From assembly GCA_903824785.1 (NCBI GenBank), contig CAIJYD010000040.1, positions 1 to 64,000 on the forward strand: DNA of 64,000 nt. Direction: 5' to 3'. This document shows positions 56,938 to 64,000 of the stretch, piece by piece. How positions within the stretch are numbered: the first letter of the stretch is position 1; each line of letters starts with the position of its first letter. Both the position numbers and the translations under genes were made by a program. The notes under the pieces are model-generated. The model ran no database searches, was not told where the DNA came from, and was given only the letters and a program-made list of their open reading frames with translations. The stretch comes from an uncultured Bacteroidota bacterium. GTDB taxonomy: Bacteria; Bacteroidota; Bacteroidia; Bacteroidales; VadinHA17.

Positions 56938-57720
56938 TTAACCCGAGACCTGCGTTTTAAAGCCAATCTTTTCAACTCTTTCAGCGATTTCATTCAACTC
57001 ACCAACAGGGACTTTCTCCAGAAGGCTGCCTTCGGGAGTGTCTCTCGATATAGTATAGATCATTACCTCCGACGGTTTAATTCTCTCAAGTGCTTTAAGC
57101 CATGCGGTAAGTTCGCCGGGAGTTGTATTGTCTATAACTGTACCATTATATATACCGCGCAGAAAAAGGGTCTGTATAATAAGCTTCCCGTTAAATCCGG
57201 CAAGGTTATTAATAAGATCTTCTGCATTTATCTTACTCCTCGACTGGTTATGAATCTCCACCGTTGAATCAATTGCGGAGTCGAGTTTAAGTATATTCAT
57301 ATCAACTTTCAGCAGGGCTGCTTTTATTGCTGGAATATGAATTGTGGCAGAGTTTGACAGAACCGCAATTTTAGCATTTGGGAAGTACTTGTTTCTCAGG
57401 ATTATACTATCATCAATTATTCCGGAAAAAGCAGGATGGAGAGTCGGCTCTCCATTGCCGGCATAGGTAATTACATCGGGTGCCAGGTCAGAGGTTTTCA
57501 TTGCAGAGAGCTTGAGGTCGAGTGCCATAAAAACCTCAGAACGGGATGGGAGATGGCTTACTGCCTTTTCAGGATCCTCAGTCCATCCGCATTCGCAATA
57601 GATACAATTGAAATTGCATATTTTTCTTTTGGTGGGCAACAGGTTTATTCCGAGTGAAACACCAAGTCTTCTGCTTTTCACCGGACCGAAAATAATTTCA
57701 TCGAAAAGAAATGTAGCCAT
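56938..57720 (-). CDS. Radical SAM protein
   Basis: 260 aa. CNFNCIYC (Cys35, Cys39, Cys42) is the CxxxCxxC 4Fe-4S site; TYAGNGEPTLHP is the SAM-binding GGE-like motif; ISRDTPEGSLLEKVP lies near the end. The start SRRLGVSLGINLLPTKRK is typical of a widespread small radical SAM family (MoaA/NrdG-like) whose reaction is not known. No SPASM-like extra Cys cluster. It is directly followed by the glycosyltransferase gene. Confidence 0.83.
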   Translation of the reverse strand: MATFLFDEIIFGPVKSRRLGVSLGINLLPTKRKICNFNCIYCECGWTEDPEKAVSHLPSRSEVFMALDLKLSAMKTSDLAPDVITYAGNGEPTLHPAFSGIIDDSIILRNKYFPNAKIAVLSNSATIHIPAIKAALLKVDMNILKLDSAIDSTVEIHNQSRSKINAEDLINNLAGFNGKLIIQTLFLRGIYNGTVIDNTTPGELTAWLKALERIKPSEVMIYTISRDTPEGSLLEKVPVGELNEIAERVEKIGFKTQVSG

Positions 57721-57836
57721 CTTAATACCCTTTTACCTGCTCCAAAATTAGTATAAATTGCATAATACAATTGTGAACTGTTTTATTCCTTTTTGTGACC
57801 CAATTGTTCCCGTGGTTCAAAAAGTGAATGCTTTTA

Positions 57837-59012
57837 TTAAATCAATCTTGTTACAAAACTGTCAGGAAGGAGCTTCATGTTCTGAAGATCAACGTTCTGA
57901 AGGAGCAGCAGACCCGGTTTTATTCCATTTTCAATCTTTCCGAAACTCTTTTCCTCTCCCAGAGCTCTGGCTCCGTTGCTTGTAGCCCAGATTACCATCT
58001 CTTCAATCGACAAGTCAGGGTAATGCAGCTGAAGTGTTTTAAGTTCATCGAGGATGCTTAGTTTGTTATTAGAAGCAAGGCTGTCTGTTCCGATAACTAT
58101 TTCACAACCCCTCTCAATAAGCAGGTTAAGGGGAGGAATTCTGTTCTCGATAAACAGGTTTGAGTTGGGGCAGAGGCACCAGAATAAATTATCTCTCTCC
58201 TTTATCGTTTCTATTGTATCGTTTCCGGCAAATGTGTTATGTACAAGTATCAGGTTCCCATTCCGGGTAATCTCATTAAGGACTGCATCGGCGTGGCTTC
58301 TGGCTGTTTCGAGACTGACAGGGACAATCCCCGATTTTTTGAATGAATCCATAATTGAACCTGAATGGTCTTCAAGGAATTCTTTTTCACCTTCTGTCTC
58401 CATAAAATGAATTGAGGTAACCCTGTTTTTATTATTAGTTTTCTTCAGGAGCCTGAAAAGTGCCAGCGACATTGAATAGACAGCATGGGGCACAATTGAG
58501 AAAGGAAGATTCATCTCTTTAGCTGTTTCTGCAACTTTTTCTATTTCAGAGAGACGTCTTTCTGCTTTCTCCGGGTCAATTCCGAAGAGCTCGATAAGAT
58601 TAATGTAACTGATCAGGCTTTCCTTCTTGATCTTGAATGTGAGAGAGGTATTACAGACATCTGCGCATAGCACGATTCCATCTTTATACATGGTGCTATC
58701 GGCCTCTGATGCTGCGGCTGCTATAATATTGCTATCGTTGTACCTTGTTGTTCTGATCTGTTCAATGAATCCTCCCAATCCATTTCCGGAAGCGATGGAG
58801 CCTCTCATATGCGACAATTCAAGATGGCAATGGCAGTTCACAAACCCCGGTATTATAATGCCATTATGAAATTCAACGGAATGTTTCTCTTCTGGTTTAC
58901 CTCCCGTATCTTCAATATTTAAAATTGTGCCATCATCTTCTGTGGTAATTATAGCTCTTTTCAGAGGAGGGCCGCAGTTGGTAATAACGTATTGGGATGA
59001 AAAGCGTTTCAT
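57837..59012 (-). CDS. Amidohydrolase / nucleoside deaminase-type enzyme
   Basis: 391 aa from the ATG at 59012, which overlaps the upstream stop (ATGA); the longer frame would run back into that gene. Metal site: GFVNCHCHLELSH (HxH), VPHAVYS (His), VIGTDSLASN (Asp), as in the TrzN/SAH-deaminase branch of the amidohydrolases. In Bacteroidetes a member of this branch works as aminodeoxyfutalosine deaminase for menaquinone; that is a plausible but unproven role here because no other mqn gene is present. Confidence 0.8.
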   Translation of the reverse strand: MKRFSSQYVITNCGPPLKRAIITTEDDGTILNIEDTGGKPEEKHSVEFHNGIIIPGFVNCHCHLELSHMRGSIASGNGLGGFIEQIRTTRYNDSNIIAAAASEADSTMYKDGIVLCADVCNTSLTFKIKKESLISYINLIELFGIDPEKAERRLSEIEKVAETAKEMNLPFSIVPHAVYSMSLALFRLLKKTNNKNRVTSIHFMETEGEKEFLEDHSGSIMDSFKKSGIVPVSLETARSHADAVLNEITRNGNLILVHNTFAGNDTIETIKERDNLFWCLCPNSNLFIENRIPPLNLLIERGCEIVIGTDSLASNNKLSILDELKTLQLHYPDLSIEEMVIWATSNGARALGEEKSFGKIENGIKPGLLLLQNVDLQNMKLLPDSFVTRLI

Positions 59013-59782
59013 AACGGAGCCAGGCCGGCAGTTAATGAAATATTTTCTATTATGATATGGCTCCCCCATTCAACAGGACGGCTTTCAAAATCATTCAGCA
59101 ATCCGCGTATAAAAAGGGGTTTGTTTGGGAATACATATATATTAATGGTATAGTCGTGAGAATGACCATCTTTAATATAACTGATTGGTTTAAGATATTC
59201 GCGTTTCCCGGTATTACTGCTGTCGGCGTGCGATGAATAACCTGCAAACCGTGGGTTATGCGACTGGTCATCAGGAAAGGCAGTAACAGAAAATGTAAGG
59301 GAATAGTTATTTGGTTTGCTGAGAGTAATGTCAAAAAAGGACGAATCAGTTGCTGAAGGGTCGGGAAACGAATAAAACTCTATCCCGCTCCACTGGTTCA
59401 ATCTTCTTCTCTCTTCAAGTACTGCTTTTAGATCAATAAGTGATTCCATCTCGCTCAGAGTTGCCAGAACCTGATCATATATAGTAACAAGTTTTTTTGG
59501 TTTTTTTATGAAATAGTACTTTAATGTCCGGTCCATTATTTCTTTTGAATAACCATAATTTTTAATAATCTGGTTATATGATGGCAGCGTGTCGAGTGAA
59601 GAAAACAGGGCACTGATTTTAGGGATTTCAAGAAGACCGTCTGTGAGATAGACATCTGTTAATATTGAAACCAGTTTTTTTTCAGGAATAAGGTTTCTGC
59701 TGTCCAGCTTATTGTTTCTTCTGGAGCAGGAAACTGATATCAGCGAAACCAGGATCAATAATTGAAGAACAGACCTGATCAT
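59009..59782 (-). CDS. DUF4296 lipoprotein
   Basis: 257 aa. Lipoprotein signal ending LISVSC (Cys19). LIPEKKLVSILTDVYLTDGLL is the DUF4296 start, a domain found almost only in Bacteroidetes; its role is unknown. The C-terminal half (about 140-257) is beta-rich and less conserved. Translationally coupled to the amidohydrolase that follows. Confidence 0.85.
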   Translation of the reverse strand: MIRSVLQLLILVSLISVSCSRRNNKLDSRNLIPEKKLVSILTDVYLTDGLLEIPKISALFSSLDTLPSYNQIIKNYGYSKEIMDRTLKYYFIKKPKKLVTIYDQVLATLSEMESLIDLKAVLEERRRLNQWSGIEFYSFPDPSATDSSFFDITLSKPNNYSLTFSVTAFPDDQSHNPRFAGYSSHADSSNTGKREYLKPISYIKDGHSHDYTINIYVFPNKPLFIRGLLNDFESRPVEWGSHIIIENISLTAGLAPL

Positions 59783-59844
59783 TGTACTTTATTTTTAAGA
59801 TATTTCATCCTCATTCTATTTACAGTAAAAACAGTAACTTTCTT

Positions 59845-61068
59845 TCATCCGTTCTTATTAAGAAATTTTTTTGTAAGAAACCGCACAGGGTACCATGCTG
59901 CAAAATATCCGATAAGCAGAACCGTTCCGGGTACAATAACAAAATCCTTAAGCTTCATAACAACCGGATATGAGTCCATAATAAGTGATTGGCTCTGAAG
60001 TTTCACAAGTCCGAAGGTCTGTTGTAACCAGCAGATAAGAAACCCCAGTATTATTCCGGCAAATGCTCCGATTATTGAGATCAGCCATCCTTCAAATATA
60101 AATATCTTTCTGATAAGGTTGTTATCAGCTCCCAGACTCTTAAGTATTATTATATCACGTTCTTTTTCAATAATAAGCATTGTAAGGGAACCCATAATAT
60201 TGAACGATGCTATTATCAGTATCAGCGTAAGGATAAAGAAGATAGCCAGCCTTTCAGATCGCATCACCTTGTAGAAGAGCTCCTGCTGCTCATATCTGTT
60301 TTGAACGATAAAGCCTTTTCCGAAAATTGCGGTTACATTTTTCTGTACTATCCGGGGATCGGTACTGCCGGTGAATTTAATTTCGACCGATGTTACCCCT
60401 TCCTCTACTTCAATGAGCTCTCTTGCAAAAGCAATAGGGATATAGACATATTTTGAGTCGTATTCCTTTTCAACTTCAAAGATCCCTGAAGGGTAAATAA
60501 ATTTTTTATTAAACGGATCTTCAGAATTAATGGCGGAACTTCCTGTTCTCCGCGGAAGCCAGATAAATAATGGGTTTACAAAATTAACCCTGAGCCCCAG
60601 ATATTGAGCAACTCCTATTCCCGGAACAGCATATTGCCTGCCTTTTTCGTTTCGCAGAATAAAATCCCCTTCCCACATTGAACTGTCTATGCCTGAAACC
60701 TTTACATAATTGTCATCGACACCTTTAATTGTTGCAATAAACTGTCTGTCACCATATTTAAGAAGGGCATTTTCTTCAAGAGAAAGAGAAAAGCAGGATA
60801 CTCCATCAACCTTTGCAAGGAGTTTCAGGCGAGATGAGTCAGCAATAAAGGTTTTTCCTTCAGCTGCGATAATCTTAAGATCGGGATCAAAGGTGTTGAA
60901 TATGGCGCTGACCATTGTTTCAAGACCGTTAAAAACAGAAAGGATTATTATCAGAGCCATTGTACCAACCGCTACTCCGGCAACTGATACGGCAGAGATA
61001 ATGTTTATTGCATTCCGCGACTTTTTTGCGAAAAGGTACCTTTTTGCTATATACAATGAAAGCTTCAC
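59845..61068 (-). CDS. LolC/LolE-type ABC transporter permease
   Basis: 407 aa. Four membrane segments in the FtsX/MacB arrangement: one at the start (VSVAGVAVGTMALIIILSVF, ~27-46), a large periplasmic domain (~60-260) and three at the end. The motif RYLFAKKSRNAINIIS at the N-terminus and LKSLGADNNLIRKIFIFEG in the cytoplasmic loop mark the lipoprotein-release permease family. No ATPase (LolD) gene is adjacent. GTG start overlapping the methyltransferase stop by one base. Confidence 0.88.
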   Translation of the reverse strand: MKLSLYIAKRYLFAKKSRNAINIISAVSVAGVAVGTMALIIILSVFNGLETMVSAIFNTFDPDLKIIAAEGKTFIADSSRLKLLAKVDGVSCFSLSLEENALLKYGDRQFIATIKGVDDNYVKVSGIDSSMWEGDFILRNEKGRQYAVPGIGVAQYLGLRVNFVNPLFIWLPRRTGSSAINSEDPFNKKFIYPSGIFEVEKEYDSKYVYIPIAFARELIEVEEGVTSVEIKFTGSTDPRIVQKNVTAIFGKGFIVQNRYEQQELFYKVMRSERLAIFFILTLILIIASFNIMGSLTMLIIEKERDIIILKSLGADNNLIRKIFIFEGWLISIIGAFAGIILGFLICWLQQTFGLVKLQSQSLIMDSYPVVMKLKDFVIVPGTVLLIGYFAAWYPVRFLTKKFLNKNG

Positions 61069-61883
61069 TATTCCTGTTTTCTGGCTGATATGAGTAACCC
61101 GGTTCCTGTTTTATGTGTTAAACGTAGATCGAAAGTATTAAGTATTAAACAGAAAGGGAAAGAGATCAGGTAATAGAAAGGAAGAAGGATAAAAAAGAGG
61201 TATGAAACATTCAGCATCTTAACCGGATACTTCATCGACAAACGCCAGGAAATGCTCCCCGGTTTTCCATAGGTATAAAGTGCCTCAATGCTTTTGAAAC
61301 CTGCAAGTGAAAGCTTTTCCGTAATATCCTCAATGCTGTAACCATCTCTTACATGTTCATCAATAAATGATTCCTCCGTATCGTCGTGTACATCAGAACC
61401 TCCTTTATCTGAAGGGGTGGATATCAATAGTATTCCATTGTTTTTCAGCGACTTGTAAAAATTCTGAAATACCAGAACATCTTCTGTAATATGTTCCATA
61501 ACATCAACTGACAGAATGATATTATGGCAGTCGGTGTCAGTCATGGTTGTCAGGTCTCCTATGGCAAAAGCCACTCTGCCGGAAGCTCCTGTTTTATTGA
61601 AAAACCTGTTGCAGTCTTCTATCTGTTCGCTGTTTATATCAACAGCCTTTATATTCCATCCGGGGTTCATTTTGCTCATGCGCCACGAATATTGCCCGAA
61701 TCCGGAACCGGCATCCAGAACAGAGGCATTGCCCGGAAATTCCGGAGCAAATTTCCGTAAAGCTTTTTTTACATGCCAGGTGCGTAGCAGGAGCAGGTCG
61801 AGAAGAAAATAGAGGGTTTTCCTCATAAAAAGGTTCCCTGCGAAATATTTGCCCAATGATTGTTTAATAGGTTCGTATTGCAT
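61068..61883 (-). CDS. Class I SAM-dependent methyltransferase
   Basis: 271 aa. Motif I VLDAGSGFGQYSW (~55-67), motif II AVDINSEQIE, and MEHITEDVLVFQNFYKSLKNNG further on. A hydrophobic segment near the C-terminus (LFFILLPFYYLISFPF) suggests membrane association, unusual for the class and compatible with lipid or glycan modification. Substrate unknown. It lies between rbfA and the LolC/E-type gene with almost no spacers. Confidence 0.82.
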   Translation of the reverse strand: MQYEPIKQSLGKYFAGNLFMRKTLYFLLDLLLLRTWHVKKALRKFAPEFPGNASVLDAGSGFGQYSWRMSKMNPGWNIKAVDINSEQIEDCNRFFNKTGASGRVAFAIGDLTTMTDTDCHNIILSVDVMEHITEDVLVFQNFYKSLKNNGILLISTPSDKGGSDVHDDTEESFIDEHVRDGYSIEDITEKLSLAGFKSIEALYTYGKPGSISWRLSMKYPVKMLNVSYLFFILLPFYYLISFPFCLILNTFDLRLTHKTGTGLLISARKQE

Positions 61884-61890
61884 AAATATG

Positions 61891-62229
61891 TCAGGTTTTC
61901 AGAAGCTTGTCTATTTTATCAATATAATCCAGGCTGTCATCAATATGAAAAGCAATATCAGGAACAATGCGGAGCTGCGTTCTGACTTTCTGGCCTAGGT
62001 CAAACCTTATCTTTGAACTGTGCTCCTCAATTGCATTAAGAATTTCCTCCTGATTTGTTGCCGGGAAGATACTTATATAGACTTTTGCAAATGAGAGGTC
62101 GGGGCTGACTCGTACCCTTGTTATTGAAACCAATTTCCCGTGGGCGAATTCGTTTCCTCTTCTAAGAAAAATATCTGCCAGTTCTTTCTGAATTAAGCGT
62201 GATACTTTTTTCTGTCTTGTCGATTCCAT
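61891..62229 (-). CDS. rbfA: Ribosome-binding factor A
   Basis: 112 aa, usual length. KVSRLIQKELADIFLRRG at the start and ITRVRVSPDLSFAKVYISIF, LRIVPDIAFHIDDSLDY are family blocks. Late 30S maturation factor. First gene of the minus-strand run rbfA - methyltransferase - LolC/E - DUF4296 - amidohydrolase. Confidence 0.93.
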   Translation of the reverse strand: MESTRQKKVSRLIQKELADIFLRRGNEFAHGKLVSITRVRVSPDLSFAKVYISIFPATNQEEILNAIEEHSSKIRFDLGQKVRTQLRIVPDIAFHIDDSLDYIDKIDKLLKT

Positions 62230-62251
62230 AGCGGGGTTTGTTTTAATGCCG

Positions 62252-62259
62252 CAAAGGTA
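62252..62259 (-). promoter_or_regulatory. -7 promoter box of rbfA
   Basis: Minus strand TACCTTTG, an exact TAnnTTTG match about 22 bases before the ATG; no TTTG at -33. Confidence 0.5.
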
Positions 62260-62352
62260 CGATTTTCAGCCTAATTTCTACTCTCCCTCTTTTTGTCATA
62301 TTTATTCGGGATGCTATTGGGGTATTGATTATGCTTTTAAAAAAAAAGTGAT

Positions 62353-62360
62353 TAGGTTTG
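62353..62360 (+). promoter_or_regulatory. -7 promoter box of trpS
   Basis: TAGGTTTG fits TAnnTTTG and lies 25 bases before the ATG; the -33 element is not clear. Confidence 0.45.
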
Positions 62361-62385
62361 CGTTGAATTTTTATTCAGGAGTACA

Positions 62386-63375
62386 ATGGACACAGTTGTG
62401 AGTGGCATCAGATCAACAGGAAACCTGCATCTGGGAAATTATTTCGGAGCAATAAAGAATTTTCTCAAAATGCAGAGAGAGAATAATTGCTACTTCTTTA
62501 TTGCTGATTACCATGCTCTTACAACTCACCCCAAGCCTGAGGACCTTCATGGAAATATAAAACAGGTTCTGGCTGAATATCTTGCTTGCGGAATTGATCC
62601 TGAAATTGCAACTGTTTTTATCCAGAGTGATGTTCCTGAAGTATCGGAGTTATATCTCCTTATGAATATGAATGCTTATGTTGGTGAGCTAGAAAGAACG
62701 GCATCTTTCAAGGAAAAAATCAGGAAACAGCCCGATAATATCAATGCAGGTCTGCTGACTTATCCTGTACTGATGGCTGCAGATATAATAATTCATAAAG
62801 CAAATAAGGTCCCTGTTGGAAAAGATCAGGAGCAGCACCTCGAAATGACGAGGAGGTTTGCAAGAAGATTTAATATGATGTATGACGTTTCCTATTTCCC
62901 GGAACCCGATGCGTATAACTTTGGAGAACAACTGGTTAAGATACCCGGCCTTGATGGTTCGGGTAAAATGGGAAAGAGTGAGGGCAATGGTGTATTCCTT
63001 GCCGATACACCTCAGGAGATACGGAAAAAAGTTATGAGAGCAGTTACAGATACCGGTCCCGCTGCCCCGGTACAGGAGCCAACGGAACCTGTAAAGAACC
63101 TTTTTACCATAATGAATGTTGTTTCGGATCAGGATACTGTTAAGTTTTTCACAGAAAAACATGCTGCATGCGAAATACGGTACGGTGATATGAAAAAGCA
63201 GCTTGCTGAAGATATTATTAAATTCACAGATCCTATCCGCACTAAAATAAATGAGATCCTGGCCGACAATAAATATCTTGCAAAAGTTGCAGCCAATGGG
63301 GCTGAGAAAGCAAGGGAGAGCGCTTCAAAAACTGTGCGGGAAGTTAGGAAAATTATTGGTTACAGATCATTTTAA
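62386..63375 (+). CDS. trpS: Tryptophanyl-tRNA synthetase
   Basis: 329 aa, class I. GIRSTGNLHLGNYFGAI contains the HIGH variant (HLGN), MNMNAYVGELERTASFKEK and LMAADIIIHKANKVPVGKDQ surround the Trp pocket, and GSGKMGKSEGN is the KMSKS loop. Compact bacterial type. Single-gene unit, divergent from rbfA. Confidence 0.95.
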   Translation: MDTVVSGIRSTGNLHLGNYFGAIKNFLKMQRENNCYFFIADYHALTTHPKPEDLHGNIKQVLAEYLACGIDPEIATVFIQSDVPEVSELYLLMNMNAYVGELERTASFKEKIRKQPDNINAGLLTYPVLMAADIIIHKANKVPVGKDQEQHLEMTRRFARRFNMMYDVSYFPEPDAYNFGEQLVKIPGLDGSGKMGKSEGNGVFLADTPQEIRKKVMRAVTDTGPAAPVQEPTEPVKNLFTIMNVVSDQDTVKFFTEKHAACEIRYGDMKKQLAEDIIKFTDPIRTKINEILADNKYLAKVAANGAEKARESASKTVREVRKIIGYRSF

Positions 63376-63383
63376 CAAAAAAA

Positions 63384-63421
63384 AGCCAGGGTTTTGGCCT
63401 GGCTGCCCTGAATGGTCAGGG
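63384..63421. other. Two adjacent hairpins after trpS
   Basis: AGCCAGG (63384-63390) / CCTGGCT (63398-63404), then CCCTGA (63406-63411) / TCAGGG (63416-63421). On the plus strand neither is followed by a T run; on the minus strand the first is followed by eight T. They may still end trpS or protect its mRNA. The rest of the 63376-63609 gap is AT-rich. Confidence 0.5.
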
Positions 63422-63555
63422 ATATAATTGAGTTTGTATTTGATATTAATACATTTACAAATTGCGTGCCAAAACAGGACTTATAAACCCTGACATTTTT
63501 ATTCCTGCCTAAAATAAATCTATTAAAAATCTTCCTGTTATTCTGCTATTATTTG

Positions 63556-63563
63556 TACATTTG
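63556..63563 (+). promoter_or_regulatory. -7 promoter box of the last gene
   Basis: TACATTTG, exact TAnnTTTG match, 46 bases before the ATG at 63610; no TTTG 19 bases upstream. Confidence 0.45.
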
Positions 63564-63609
63564 TTAACTTATATCCGGTTTAAAGTTAATTCCACAAATA
63601 ACCAAGATT

Positions 63610-64000
63610 ATGAAAAAGGCCTACCCAAATTACCCGAACAGTTATCAAAAGCAAAATGTAAAAAATGTTACCCGGAGAAATTTTATTTCATCATGTTCTG
63701 CCTGTGCAGCTTGTATGGCTTTAGCCCCTTTGGCCATGGCAAATACCTCCTGCTCTTCAACGACAAGCGGTAAAAAGATGAAGATTCGCATTCTCTATTC
63801 CCTGCACGAACCAATCCAGACAAAACCCGACTGGCCCAATATTGGCTTTGATTTCAATCCCCATATGGAAATGTTTAACACAACCCTTTCCAAAAAATTC
63901 CCCGAGTTTGAATTTATTCCGGCACTTGCAACCGGCCCCGACGATGCAGAGAAGATTGCTGCAAAGGATATCCCTGATGCAATTGATGGATATATTGTTT
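63610..64000 (+). CDS. Tat-exported protein of unknown function (3' partial)
   Basis: The frame from ATG 63610 stays open to the window end (130 codons). The N-terminus has VTRRNFISSCSACAACMAL, a twin-arginine signal with an unusual cluster of Cys, ending near AMANTSC. The mature part starts MKIRILYSLHEPIQTKPDWP and continues with NIGFDFNPHMEMFN and ATGPDDAEKIAAKD, an alpha/beta start somewhat like the N-terminal domain of fucose/arabinose isomerases, but that is weak. The product cannot be named from this fragment. Confidence 0.7.
   Translation, partial: MKKAYPNYPNSYQKQNVKNVTRRNFISSCSACAACMALAPLAMANTSCSSTTSGKKMKIRILYSLHEPIQTKPDWPNIGFDFNPHMEMFNTTLSKKFPEFEFIPALATGPDDAEKIAAKDIPDAIDGYIV

Noticed and set aside
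63561-63773. 70-codon plus-strand frame before the window end
   Set aside because: A different frame starting at 63610 encodes a Tat signal and stays open to the window end; this one is its shadow.

Overview
The window reads as a chromosome segment of a Bacteroidetes (order Bacteroidales-like) bacterium. The evidence is a SusC/SusD pair, a giant PKD-repeat protein with a type IX secretion/gliding-type C-terminus, GldA, a long-form IspG, a DUF4296 lipoprotein, double-glycine peptides of the Bacteroidetes type, and promoters matching the phylum consensus TTTG-N19-TAnnTTTG (two exact matches, before the methionine operon and before uspA). I see no rRNA, tRNA, CRISPR array or insertion sequence.

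Layout. 1-6.3 kb: 3' part of a giant repeat-rich secreted protein, closed by a strong terminator. 6.5-12.7 kb: AT-rich peptide export island with an HlyD-type adaptor, a C39-peptidase ABC exporter, a small HTH protein, three double-glycine leader peptides, a 38-aa membrane peptide, a CPBP protease-like protein and an unrecognised membrane protein. A 116-bp element (114 identical bases) stands exactly 10 bp before two of the peptide genes. 13.2-16.8 kb, opposite strand: PqqD-like, HPr-kinase-like, S26-type peptidase and ABC exporter genes, which look like a peptide-modification operon without a visible precursor. 16.8-22.3 kb: housekeeping genes rnr, ispG, cysS.

22.4-32.4 kb is a methionine/SAM block: consensus promoter, SAM-I riboswitch, Met-rich 22-codon leader peptide and hairpin, then metY, hom, metH and metF; facing them are a stand-alone homocysteine methyltransferase and metK. 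Together they turn homoserine derivatives and sulfide into homocysteine, methionine and SAM. 32.6-34.4 kb holds gldA and a tandem Usp protein.

34.6-51.8 kb is the most unusual region: a SusC/SusD outer-membrane importer followed on the same strand by eight enolase-superfamily (mandelate racemase / mannonate dehydratase type) genes and a small NTF2-like exported protein. Seven of the eight enzymes carry twin-arginine signals, so they should act outside the cytoplasm; one does not. Hairpin terminators divide the locus into four blocks. No glycoside hydrolase, polysaccharide lyase or regulator is present.

52.3-63.4 kb is housekeeping again: asnS, rpoN, a PAP2-like protein, a glycosyltransferase, a radical SAM protein, an amidohydrolase, a DUF4296 lipoprotein, a LolC/E-type permease, a methyltransferase, rbfA and trpS. 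The window ends inside another Tat-exported protein that I could not identify.
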